From the NCBI GenBank assembly GCA_002311745.1, contig DBZL01000038.1, positions 1-20,935 of the forward strand: a stretch of DNA of 20,935 bases, in the 5' to 3' direction. The DNA comes from Phycisphaerales bacterium UBA1161. GTDB taxonomy: Bacteria; Planctomycetota; Phycisphaerae; Tepidisphaerales; Tepidisphaeraceae. The notes under the pieces are model-generated. The model saw only the letters and a list, made by a program, of their open reading frames with translations. It did no database searches and was not told the origin of the DNA. The stretch's first letter is position 1; each line of letters begins with the position of its first letter. Positions 1 to 7,787 of this stretch are shown in pieces. The position numbers were made by a program, and so were the translations under genes.

Positions 1-651
1 GCTGATGGTCGATCCCGCGGTGGTGCTCGTGGGTTGCTGAGCGCACACCACCTTGGCGGCGGCCGCGGGGCTGATGGTGATGCTGTTGGAAGCGGTGGAA
101 GTCACACTGCCGTCGCTGGCGGTGAGCGTGTAGCTGCCAACGGTGTCGAGGATGGCATTGCTGAACGTCACCACACCACTGCTGGCGGCGACGGTGGCGG
201 TGCTGCTCAATGATCCCGGTCCGCTATGCACGGACAGGGTCACATTGGAGTTGTCGTTGGTCGCGATGTTGCCGTATTGGTCTTCGAGATCCAGAACGAT
301 GGCCGGGCTGATCGCCACCCCTGCGATGGCATTGGTGGGTTGCTGGACATAGATCAATTGGGTGGCGGCGGCGGGGCTGATGGTGAAGCTGTTGCTTGTG
401 GCGCTGGTGAGCGATCCGTCGGCAGCGGTGAGTGTGTAGTTGTCGGCGGTGTTGATGGACAGATTGCTGAAGGTGGCGATGCCGCCGGAAGCGGCCTCGG
501 TGAGCGTGCCATTCAAGGAACCGGAGCCACTGTGGACCGAGAGGGTGACGCTGGAGGTATCGGTGGTGACCAGGTTGCCGTACTGGTCTTCCACATCCAC
601 GGTAACGGCAGGGCTGATGGTCGATCCCGCGGTGGTGTTGGTGGGCTGCTG
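1..651 (-). repeat. Tandem 306-bp coding repeat (102-residue Ig-like domains)
   Basis: Counting from the first Gln of the conserved QQPT motif, unit 1 covers 651-346, unit 2 covers 345-40 and unit 3 starts at 39 and is cut by the window edge. The spacing is exactly 306 bp both times. Each unit carries QQPT, AG..ISPA, a D.EDQYGN block, VTLSVHSG.GSL and a YTLTA.DGS strand, the pattern of a bacterial Ig-like/invasin-type beta-sandwich. At DNA level the visible part of unit 3 (1-39) differs from the matching part of unit 1 (613-651) at only three positions, and the first 25 bases are identical. This points to recent duplication or gene conversion, and to more units beyond the left edge. Confidence 0.9.
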
Positions 652-2487
652 AGCATAGACCAGTTGAGAAGCGGATGCCGGGGTGACGGTCACTTGATCC
701 GAGCCGGAGAGGGAACCGGTGGTGGCGGTGACCGTGGCGACGGTGGGAGAAGTGGGCGCGGTGTACAGGCCGCTGGAGTCGACGCCGCCGCCTCCGCTGT
801 CCAGGGACCAGGTGAAAGTGGGCTGAGAGGCCATGGCGGCGCCGAACTGGTCGCAGGCGGTGGCGACCAATTGCTGGGTGGTGCCGGCCTGGATGGTGGG
901 GCTTGCGGGCGTCACGGCGACGGAGGTCAGGGTCTGATTCACCGTGACGCTGACGCTGCTGGTGGTGTAGTTGGTGCCGTCGCTGATGGTGGCGGTGAGG
1001 GTGTAGCTGCCGGCCTTGTTGAAGGTGACGGTGCAGTTTTTGGCGGTGTTGTCGCCGTTATCGGAGAAGATAGGATTGGCGCCACTGGGCTCGGAGGTGG
1101 CGGCCCACGTATAGGACAGAACACTTTCTCCGCCGCTTGAGCTGCCCAGGACACTCAAGGCTGATGTGGTAGCGGAAACGGTGCTGGGCGTTGCGGAAGC
1201 GGCGGTGGCGACGGTTGGCGGAGCGTAGGGGCTCCACGTCACGTGGTCGAAGTTCGCTAGGTCGAGTTGGCTGTTGCTATGGGATTCAATGAACAGGCCG
1301 ACGGACACCGGCGCGTTTAGGGTCACGGTCTGCGACGTTAATTGAGTCCAGCTGATGCCATCGGCGGAGTAGTAGCCGGCAAAAGTGTCTCCGAGGCGAA
1401 CCAGGCGGAGCCAATACGGAGCGGCGACGGCGACCGAGGTGGAGGTGTTATCTGCAGCGCCATCGGTCAAGCGGTATTTGAGTCTCAGGCCTTGGCTTGA
1501 CTTTCCGGACACGTAGGTGGCTACCATGGCGGAGCCGCCGGCGAGGGGGGAGTCAGCGAACAGGATTCCCGCCTTGGCCGCGCTACTGGGGGTTCCGGTG
1601 GGATTGAGCGTGAGGGACGCTACGCGGGCGGTGAGGGTGCCGTCGCCGGTGATGGTGGTATAGCAATACTGGCACTGGATATAGGTGCTGGCGATCACGC
1701 CGGAGCCGGTGAGCGAGTAGGTGTTGGTGCCCGAGTTGTAGCTGGAGCTGCCGGCCAAAGTCGGGCCGCCGACGTCCGCGTTGTTGGTGAAGATGCCGAG
1801 GTCGAGCTGCCCTTGGTAGTCGGCCAGGGCTGAGGCGTTAAGGGGTGCTTTGACGGATGTGAACAGCGAGCCATCGGAGACGGCTTCGAGCTTCCAGTCG
1901 CCGCCGCGGCCGGTGATGTTGGTGGAACCGAAGACGGCCGCGCCGGTGTATTGGGAAATCCTGTCCAGGAGTTTTCGTCCGCTGATGCCGTCGGCGGTAT
2001 CGCAGCCGTAGATCTGCACGGTCGCATCGGATGTCATGGCCGAGCGCAGCGTTTCCCATCCGGCGGACGTTTGATCGACGTCGTCCACGTTCACCCACTG
2101 GTCGCCCAACAGGAAGCGGCCCGGCGAGCCGTGCGAGAAGATGGACAGCGAATGGATCTTCCATCCGTCGCGTTGCACGGTTTGATTGAGCAGGTCCAGC
2201 ACCTGTTCGGAGGATTGGTGCAAGCCGTCGTAGGTGATGACGCGCGTGTTGCCCAGCGCCGCACCGATCAGCGTCGACGCATCCGGCAACGAGCGGTCGA
2301 TCAGCGCAATGTCGTAAACGGCCGGCGGATTGCCGGACAGCAGCAACCGTTGTTCGAGCGTCTCAAAATGAACAGGCCGCACCGGGAAAAAACGGCGCAA
2401 GTAAGCGGGGCAACATTCGGCTAAGAAATGACGCGGCGAGTCTATGGCTCGCTGCAATCTCCCACGATGGATTTGCACGCGCTTCAA
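1..2487 (-). CDS. Large surface/secreted protein: LEPRLLLS-type N-terminus, DUF4347, ConA-like domain, PKD/Ig-like repeats (3' end outside window)
   Basis: The frame is open for 829 codons and runs off the left edge, so the C-terminus is missing. Residues 41-51 read FETLEQRLLLS, the planctomycete N-terminal sorting motif. Residues about 57-205 match DUF4347, a domain found near the start of giant bacterial adhesins; visible landmarks are SHGSPG, QIYGCD and GGDWKLEA. Residues about 210-400 look like a concanavalin-A/DUF1349-type sandwich (WLRLVRLGDTFAGYYS). A PKD/Ig-like domain (about 420-520) and a Big-type domain (about 520-600) follow, then 102-residue Ig-like repeats. No in-frame ATG exists between the upstream stop and the motif. 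I chose TTG at 2487, which gives MKRVQI and has AAAAGGG eight bases upstream; GTG at 2478 is the alternative. Likely role: cell-surface adhesion or glycan contact (inference). The link to the pectin genes next door is positional only. Confidence 0.85.
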   Translation of the reverse strand, partial: MKRVQIHRGRLQRAIDSPRHFLAECCPAYLRRFFPVRPVHFETLEQRLLLSGNPPAVYDIALIDRSLPDASTLIGAALGNTRVITYDGLHQSSEQVLDLLNQTVQRDGWKIHSLSIFSHGSPGRFLLGDQWVNVDDVDQTSAGWETLRSAMTSDATVQIYGCDTADGISGRKLLDRISQYTGAAVFGSTNITGRGGDWKLEAVSDGSLFTSVKAPLNASALADYQGQLDLGIFTNNADVGGPTLAGSSSYNSGTNTYSLTGSGVIASTYIQCQYCYTTITGDGTLTARVASLTLNPTGTPSSAAKAGILFADSPLAGGSAMVATYVSGKSSQGLRLKYRLTDGAADNTSTSVAVAAPYWLRLVRLGDTFAGYYSADGISWTQLTSQTVTLNAPVSVGLFIESHSNSQLDLANFDHVTWSPYAPPTVATAASATPSTVSATTSALSVLGSSSGGESVLSYTWAATSEPSGANPIFSDNGDNTAKNCTVTFNKAGSYTLTATISDGTNYTTSSVSVTVNQTLTSVAVTPASPTIQAGTTQQLVATACDQFGAAMASQPTFTWSLDSGGGGVDSSGLYTAPTSPTVATVTATTGSLSGSDQVTVTPASASQLVYAQQPTNTTAGSTISPAVTVDVEDQYGNLVTTDTSSVTLSVHSGSGSLNGTLTEAASGGIATFSNLSINTADNYTLTAADGSLTSATSNSFTISPAAATQLIYVQQPTNAIAGVAISPAIVLDLEDQYGNIATNDNSNVTLSVHSGPGSLSSTATVAASSGVVTFSNAILDTVGSYTLTASDGSVTSTASNSITISPAAAAKVVCAQQPTSTTAGSTIS

Positions 2488-2495
2488 AATGAAAG

Positions 2496-2502
2496 CCCTT
2501 TT
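2496..2502 (-). promoter_or_regulatory. Ribosome binding site deciding the TTG start of the DUF4347 protein
   Basis: On the minus strand AAAAGGG lies eight bases before TTG at 2487. The open frame has no ATG upstream of the LEPRLLLS-type motif, so this purine-rich block is the best guide to the start. The GTG at 2478 has no comparable block in front of it. Confidence 0.45.
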
Positions 2503-2620
2503 AACTTCCAGCTTGTGAGCCGCCTCACTCTGGCTATCGGCGAACGTATAAAGTGACTTTGCTGACAAAAGGGGCTGTGCCGGACCTAACGCGCATCAAC
2601 GGGCGGGTGATGAGAGTATG

Positions 2621-2632
2621 GGACGTACGTCC
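2621..2632. promoter_or_regulatory. 12-bp perfect palindrome in the gap before the DUF4347 gene
   Basis: GGACGTACGTCC reads the same on both strands. It sits in the 237-bp non-coding gap between the end of the lipoprotein-like GH28 gene (2725) and the start of the DUF4347 gene (2487), about 134 bp upstream of that start. A CCTAGG palindrome overlaps its right end. The position suits an operator for a dimeric regulator, but a single palindrome can arise by chance. The rest of the gap holds a G8 run (2712-2719) just after the GH28 stop and no clear promoter or terminator. Confidence 0.25.
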
Positions 2633-2724
2633 TAGGCCCGTCTTGAAACCGCGCTGCGGCTGGGCCGAGAGCGTGGTTCCTGACGGATGAGGGGCGCACC
2701 GGGGCGGGAGAGGGGGGGGAGAGT

Positions 2725-4032
2725 TTATCGTTGCCGCGTTGCCGGTCGCGTGCTGGGCGCGGTCGTTGGGGTGAAGAAGACGGCGCCTTCCAAACCGGTG
2801 CCGGTAACGTTGTGGATGGACAACAGCGGACCTGCCAAGCCCGAGACATGGATGTCGCGCAGCGTGGCATCGGTCATGTTGGCCAAGAACATGCCCTTCT
2901 TGCAGGTGCCGGTGACGTCAACGAAGCTGAAATGTTCAAGGGGTTTGGCGGCAGAGATATGGCTGGCTTCAATGAGCGTGCCGCAATCGACGCGGGCGTT
3001 GGAAACGGCTATGTCGGCGATGCGCGGGATTCCGGCATCGCCCAGGACCGGCTGTGAGTCCTTGATGCCGTGGGCCAGCAGATCGATCCGCAGAAAGGTC
3101 TTTGCGGCGGCGTCGATGTCGTCGGCGCGGATGTTTTCGATGAACCCGCCGCGTTCCGTGCGGCTCTTGAGGTACAGCGCATCGGTGCCGTGAGTCACGG
3201 CGCAATGTTCGATGGTGACGTTGCGGACGCCGCCGGACATTTCCGTGCCGATGCCGATCGCCGCAAAGATCTTGCTGCCCAGCTTGCAGCGCGTGATCCA
3301 AATATCCTGCGACGGCTTGCCGATGCGGACGGCTTCCATGCCGCGGCCGGATTTGATGGCGATGGCATCGTCGCCGGTGTCGATGTCGCATTGCTCGATG
3401 CGCACGTTCTGGCAGGAATCGACGTCGATGCCGTCGCCGTTGCCGCGGTTGCTGCGGATGGTCAGGTTGCGGGCCACGACATCCTGGCAATAGGTTGGAT
3501 GAATGGACCACATGCGGTCGTAGGTGGTGGAAAAACCATCCAAGAGCACATCGCGGCAATCGACGATCTCCACGAGGCAGGGCCCGCGCGGGTTGCGCAG
3601 CCCGCCCAGTGGCACGGCTCCGGCGATTTTTCCCGGGCCGATCAGGGCGATGTGATCGGCCTTGACCGCATGAACGAGGGCGCGGTGGCCTTGCACCCAC
3701 CGTCCCTCAAAGCGCACGTCGATGACGGGATAATCAGCGGCGTCCGAACTGCCTTGCAGCACCGCATCCTTCTGGAGCCGCAGCGTCGTGTTCGGCCCGA
3801 TCACGATGCTGCCGATCAGGTAATTTCCCGCCGGCACCCAGACGATTCCGCCGCCGCCAGCGGCGCAGCGATCCAGCGCTAGCTGAAACGCCGCGGTGTC
3901 CTTGGTGGCGCCGTCGCCTTTAGCGCCCAGGGAGAGCACGTTCCACGAGGAGCGGGTTTGGGTGCAACCGCCTTGGCCCAGGAGCGTGAGCCAAAGAATC
4001 GCCGTTGCGCCGAACAGCCGTCGAGAGATCAT
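2725..4032 (-). CDS. Glycoside hydrolase family 28 (polygalacturonase-like), probable lipoprotein or exported protein
   Basis: This 435-residue protein has the right-handed beta-helix GH28 pattern. It opens with the usual LGAKGDGATKDTAAF block (35-49), then NGDGIDVDS (198-206, equivalent to NTD), DTGDDAIAIKSG (218-229, the paired catalytic Asp), IGIGTEMSGGVRNV (259-272) and YLKSRTERGG (287-296, equivalent to RIK). The family hydrolyses alpha-1,4 bonds of galacturonan or rhamnogalacturonan. The GHG motif with its His is absent; the equivalent stretch reads FAAIG, so substrate or mode may differ from classical endo-polygalacturonase. The IGTEMSGGVRN stretch resembles exo-acting bacterial members. 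The N-terminus has a hydrophobic segment (9-19) ending GQGGC, a non-canonical lipobox with Cys23, so lipidation is uncertain. It lies 43 bp downstream of a second GH28 gene on the same strand, probably one transcript. Confidence 0.88.
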   Translation of the reverse strand: MISRRLFGATAILWLTLLGQGGCTQTRSSWNVLSLGAKGDGATKDTAAFQLALDRCAAGGGGIVWVPAGNYLIGSIVIGPNTTLRLQKDAVLQGSSDAADYPVIDVRFEGRWVQGHRALVHAVKADHIALIGPGKIAGAVPLGGLRNPRGPCLVEIVDCRDVLLDGFSTTYDRMWSIHPTYCQDVVARNLTIRSNRGNGDGIDVDSCQNVRIEQCDIDTGDDAIAIKSGRGMEAVRIGKPSQDIWITRCKLGSKIFAAIGIGTEMSGGVRNVTIEHCAVTHGTDALYLKSRTERGGFIENIRADDIDAAAKTFLRIDLLAHGIKDSQPVLGDAGIPRIADIAVSNARVDCGTLIEASHISAAKPLEHFSFVDVTGTCKKGMFLANMTDATLRDIHVSGLAGPLLSIHNVTGTGLEGAVFFTPTTAPSTRPATRQR

Positions 4033-4075
4033 GTTGAGCCAAGAGGCCTGCGAATCGCGATTGGGGCGTTAATCC

Positions 4076-5524
4076 TCAAGTTTTTTTCAGAACCGCACTG
4101 GCGACGGAATGCGGGCGCGTGTCGATGAACAGCGGATCGCTGGAAGTTCGCTGCCAGATCGTGGCGTCGTAGGACTGAATGGAACTCGGCGCGAACGTGG
4201 TATTGCCGGTCATGACGAGGTTGCGCACGTGGTTGACGTTCGCGGCGTTTGCAGCACTGATGTTCACGTTGATGAAGGTGACGTTCTGCACGGGGGCCTC
4301 GGGCAGGCCATAGATGGTCACGCCGTAGCCGGCGCCGGTGGCGGTGATGTTGGAATAAACGATGTTCTTCCAGAACGGGGTGTCGGAGGTGGCGTTCACG
4401 GGCTGGGGCGAATCGGACGCCGGATTGGTGGGGAAATTGTTCGATCCGTTGTAATAGCTGTCGATCAAAATCGGATAGTTCACGTCGGTCATCTTGATAT
4501 GGGAATAGGTAATGTTGGAGACGACCCCGCCGTTGCCGCGCTGGGCCTTGAGTCGCAGGCCGTTGTCGGTGCCGTTGAAGGTGACGTTGTAGACGAGCAT
4601 GCCGGTCAGTCCGTAGGTGGTGGTGCCGCCGACGGAAATGCCGTGGCCATAGCCGAAGGTGCAATCCCTGACGGTGATGTTGGCGCAGGCCACGTTTTGG
4701 GCGGTGACGGCGACGTTGTCGTCGCCGTTGGAGATGATGCAGTTTTCAATGAGGTAATTTTTCCCGGCCGGGTCGATGCCGTCGGTGTTGTGGGAGGGGA
4801 TCTGGCCGGCGGGAACCTGCGACGCATCCGACGAGGGGGCGTAGATTTTCACGCCGTTGACGGTAACGTTGTTCGTTCCGATCGTTCCGCTGGCACCGAA
4901 AATGATGTTGATGGACGGGGAGTTGCGCAGGGTGAGGTCCTTGATTAAGACGGTATCGCAGGCGGTGAAGCGCACGAGGCGTGGCCGCGTGGAGACGGGC
5001 TTGGTGGGCGTGGGGAGGAGCGAGTTGCCCCACCACCCGCCGCTGTCGTTGGCGCCGACGCCGCCCTGGCCGTCGATGGTTCCGGTGCCGCTGAGCTCGA
5101 CGTTTTTCACCTTGTTATAGGTGATGAGACTCTTGGAGGCGTTGGAATAGACGCCGTAGGGCTGGGCCAGGAGCGTGCCGTCGATTTCGATGTTGGTGTT
5201 GTTCTTGGAGACGGTGAGGAAATTGCTGAGGAAGGTTTTTCCCGCGGGCAGGATGACGGTGCCGCCGCCGGCGCTGCCGGCCGCGTTGATGGCCGCCTGC
5301 AGAGCGACGGTGTCATCGGTGACGCCGTCGCCGACGGCGCCGTAGTTGGTGACATTGAACGTCTGGCCGGGGATGACCGGCAGTGGAATCGCCGACAGCA
5401 GACATCGCGCTTCAAGCCCTTCCCAAACGGGCCGAAGCAAAGCAGATCGCCTGGGCGACGACCTGTCGGCTGAGTCCGATGCGGCAAGACCCTGTGGACC
5501 CACGTTACAGATTAAATTGGACAT
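4076..5524 (-). CDS. Glycoside hydrolase family 28 polygalacturonase with LEPRLLLS-type N-terminus
   Basis: This 482-residue protein carries the full GH28 catalytic set: NTD (246-248) in SHNTDGID, GDD (267-269), GHG (293-295) in GYGHGISVGG, and RLK (324-326) followed by AQRGNGG. The family hydrolyses alpha-1,4-galacturonosidic bonds in pectate, with inversion. The N-terminus has no classical signal peptide but contains WEGLEARCLLSA (34-45), the planctomycete sorting motif, so export or surface display is expected. The N-terminal beta-helix entry block is YGAVGDGVTDDT. I chose ATG at 5524 because GGAGGA lies directly in front of it; an in-frame ATG at 5572 would add 16 residues without such a site. 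It is the first gene of a minus-strand unit with the second GH28 gene, behind a good promoter (5659-5687). Its intact motifs make it the likelier endo-enzyme of the pair (inference). Confidence 0.92.
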   Translation of the reverse strand: MSNLICNVGPQGLAASDSADRSSPRRSALLRPVWEGLEARCLLSAIPLPVIPGQTFNVTNYGAVGDGVTDDTVALQAAINAAGSAGGGTVILPAGKTFLSNFLTVSKNNTNIEIDGTLLAQPYGVYSNASKSLITYNKVKNVELSGTGTIDGQGGVGANDSGGWWGNSLLPTPTKPVSTRPRLVRFTACDTVLIKDLTLRNSPSINIIFGASGTIGTNNVTVNGVKIYAPSSDASQVPAGQIPSHNTDGIDPAGKNYLIENCIISNGDDNVAVTAQNVACANITVRDCTFGYGHGISVGGTTTYGLTGMLVYNVTFNGTDNGLRLKAQRGNGGVVSNITYSHIKMTDVNYPILIDSYYNGSNNFPTNPASDSPQPVNATSDTPFWKNIVYSNITATGAGYGVTIYGLPEAPVQNVTFINVNISAANAANVNHVRNLVMTGNTTFAPSSIQSYDATIWQRTSSDPLFIDTRPHSVASAVLKKT

Positions 5525-5527
5525 GCT

Positions 5528-5533
5528 TCCTCC
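5528..5533 (-). promoter_or_regulatory. Ribosome binding site deciding the start of the GH28 gene at 5524
   Basis: The minus strand reads GGAGGA, three bases (AGC), then ATG at 5524. This near-perfect Shine-Dalgarno sequence favours this ATG over the upstream in-frame ATG at 5572. Confidence 0.7.
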
Positions 5534-5658
5534 GCTGGCTGTTGCAAGCCCCTCATCTTTGCTCGACCCCAATCTATCAGATTCACTTGGTCACGCGAAA
5601 AGGTAACCGTGGGGGCGACAATGGGCTTGAGCAAAGGGTGGTACAATTAGTGGGAATG

Positions 5659-5687
5659 ATTATACTTTTTTGTTAAGTCTGCGGCAA
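5659..5687 (-). promoter_or_regulatory. Sigma-70-type promoter for the GH28 pair
   Basis: On the minus strand TTGCCG (5687-5682) is followed by exactly 17 bases and then TATAAT (5664-5659). The -10 box matches consensus fully, the -35 box at four of six positions. It points at the GH28 gene starting at 5524 and predicts a leader of roughly 125 bases. It lies in the 226-bp divergent gap shared with the symporter gene, so a regulator binding here could control both directions. No matching promoter of equal quality was found on the plus strand. Confidence 0.55.
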
Positions 5688-5739
5688 TGCGATGGCGGAA
5701 ATGGATAATCGCGCCGCGGGGGTTGGAGCCGGTGGGAAC

Positions 5740-5744
5740 GGGAG
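5740..5744 (+). promoter_or_regulatory. Ribosome binding site deciding the start of the symporter
   Basis: GGGAG ends six bases before ATG at 5751. A TTG at 5745 in the same frame directly abuts the block, so ATG at 5751 is the better start. Confidence 0.6.
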
Positions 5745-5750
5745 TTGCTA

Positions 5751-7787
5751 ATGCATTGGATCGACTGGGGCTTGACCGTCGGCTCGGTTCTGATGGTGTA
5801 TGCCTGCGCCCTCTACACCAAGCGGTACAACAAGAGTGTGGCGGATTTCATGGCCGGGGGGCGGGCGGCGGGCAGATACCTGATTTGTAACGCCAAGGGG
5901 GAAGCCTCCTCCGGCGTGGCCAACACGATCTCAAAATTCCAATTGCTGGTCGTCTCCGGCTTCGTCATGTCGTGGTGGGATTCCTTCGGCCTGCCGGCGC
6001 TGATGATCGCGTCGCTGTTTGGGTTTGTGATCTACCGATACCGTCAGACGCGGGCCATGACGGTCGGGCAGTTCTTTGAGATGCGCTACTCGCGCAATTT
6101 CCGGAAGCTCACCGGCGTCCTGGGGTTCATCGCCGGCATCTTGAATTACGGCATTTTCCCGGCCGTGGCATCCAACTTTTTCGTACACTTCTTGGGGCTT
6201 CCAATGCACACGCCGATCGGCCCGTGGCAGGTTCCGACCACGTCGATCGTCATGGTCATCTATTTGAGCTCGTGTTTGTGGATGATGCTGATGGGCGGGA
6301 CGATCACGCTGATCGTCACCAACTGCATCGACGGAATCCTCTCGCACCTGGTGTACGTGCTGATGATTTTTGCCATCTTCTACGTGGTGGGATGGTCGGG
6401 GATCCGGCACATGATGCTGTCGCAGCCGCGCGGCTACTCGATGGTCGACCCTTTCGACCAGTCGCACATCAAGGACTTCAATTTCTTTTATCCGATCATC
6501 TACTGGTCAATGTACATCTACCAGACGATGTCGGTGCAGAAGGACAACAGCTACAGCGCCGCGGCGCGCAATCCGCACGAGGCGCTGATGGGCGGCGTGC
6601 TGGGCAACTGGCGCATGCTGGCGCGCAACGTGATGCTGGTGGTGGTGGCGCTGGGGGCGCTGACCTACCTGAAGGGGCCCAACTTCCCCGGCGCCGCGGC
6701 GCTGGGCGCGATCCACGATTCCCAGACGTACGACCAAATGAAAATCCCCATCTCGCTGAGCTATATGCTGCCGGTCGGGATCAAGGGGCTGTTTCTGACG
6801 ATCATGATCCTGGGCATGACCGACGGCGACTCGGCCCACATCCTGACCTGGGGCGGCATTTTCATTCAGGACGTGGTGCTTCCGATCCGCGGAAAGCCGC
6901 TGACGCCCAAGCAGCACGTGCGCGTGTTGCGCTGGTCGGTCACTGGCGTGGCGGTGTTCGCGCTGTTTTTCAGCAGCTTCTTCACCCAGACGCAGTACAT
7001 CTCCATGTGGTGGGCCGTGACCGAAGCCATCTTCGTTTCCGGCGCGGGGGCGGCCATCATCGGGGGCCTGTACTGGAGCAAGGGCACGACCCCGGCGGCG
7101 TGGTCGGCCATCGTGGTCGGCTCGACGCTGGCGGTGACGGGGATCCTGGCCCCGATCGTTCTGTTGCACTACGGCAGGCACTTTCCGTTCAACGGCATGC
7201 AGATGAAGTTTATCGCGGCCGCGGCGGCCGTGCTGGTGTACGTCGTGGTGTCGTTGCTGACCTGCCGGGACGCTCATGACATGGACAAGCTGCTGCGCCG
7301 CGGACGGTACGCCATCGCCGACGACAAAATCGCCGGATCTGAATCGCGGCGCCGGCAGCCCGTGCTGGCCAGGCTCATGGGCATCAACCAGAACTTCACG
7401 CTCGCGGATAAGCTGGTCACCGGCGGGCTTTTCTTCTGGTGCATGCTGTCGATGGCCATCGTGTTGGTGGGCACCGTGTGGAACCTGGCGTTCCGCCATT
7501 GGTCCCAGGAGACTTGGGTGACCTACTGGTTCGCCATGGGCGTGGTGGTTCCGCTGATCATCGCGGTGGTGACGATGGTCTGGTTCGGCGTGGGGGGGGT
7601 CATTGATTTACGCAAGCTCTTCAAGCGGTTGGCAACCATGAGTCGGGATTCCACCGATGACGGAACGGTCAATCAGCACACAACTCCCGCTCCGGCCCGT
7701 TTGGCGGCGGTTTCGGCGCCCTCCAACCAGAATAACGACCCTGGCGGAACGAGCGAAACAGATAAAACAAATGCAGGCGTTACATAA
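5751..7787 (+). CDS. Sodium:solute symporter family (SSS) transporter
   Basis: This 678-residue protein has about 13 or more hydrophobic segments and the look of the SSS/SLC5 family, which couples sodium entry to uptake of sugars, acids or other small solutes. Visible family features include the early YNKSVADFMAGGRAAGRY stretch, which resembles the xxxDFFLAGR block after the first helix of many members, the TVGQFFEMRYSRNFRKL stretch (an xxxFLexRYs type motif), and a long second half with GMTDGDSAHILTW and an SGAGAAIIGGLYW helix. The last 50 or so residues are hydrophilic and rich in Thr, Asn and Pro, probably a cytoplasmic tail. It diverges from two GH28 genes and lies upstream of a uronate isomerase, so galacturonate or an oligouronide is a plausible substrate; the sequence alone does not prove it. 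A G8 run (7592-7599) lies near the 3' end. Confidence 0.88.
   Translation: MHWIDWGLTVGSVLMVYACALYTKRYNKSVADFMAGGRAAGRYLICNAKGEASSGVANTISKFQLLVVSGFVMSWWDSFGLPALMIASLFGFVIYRYRQTRAMTVGQFFEMRYSRNFRKLTGVLGFIAGILNYGIFPAVASNFFVHFLGLPMHTPIGPWQVPTTSIVMVIYLSSCLWMMLMGGTITLIVTNCIDGILSHLVYVLMIFAIFYVVGWSGIRHMMLSQPRGYSMVDPFDQSHIKDFNFFYPIIYWSMYIYQTMSVQKDNSYSAAARNPHEALMGGVLGNWRMLARNVMLVVVALGALTYLKGPNFPGAAALGAIHDSQTYDQMKIPISLSYMLPVGIKGLFLTIMILGMTDGDSAHILTWGGIFIQDVVLPIRGKPLTPKQHVRVLRWSVTGVAVFALFFSSFFTQTQYISMWWAVTEAIFVSGAGAAIIGGLYWSKGTTPAAWSAIVVGSTLAVTGILAPIVLLHYGRHFPFNGMQMKFIAAAAAVLVYVVVSLLTCRDAHDMDKLLRRGRYAIADDKIAGSESRRRQPVLARLMGINQNFTLADKLVTGGLFFWCMLSMAIVLVGTVWNLAFRHWSQETWVTYWFAMGVVVPLIIAVVTMVWFGVGGVIDLRKLFKRLATMSRDSTDDGTVNQHTTPAPARLAAVSAPSNQNNDPGGTSETDKTNAGVT

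Noticed and set aside
226..1140. 304-codon Gly-rich plus-strand open frame
   Set aside because: It is the antisense of the Ig-like repeat region of the DUF4347 gene; the repetitive Gly/Val composition follows from that gene's codons.
7592..7599. G8 run in the symporter gene as a phase-variation tract
   Set aside because: Runs of this length are expected by chance at this GC content, and a shift here would affect only the C-terminal part.
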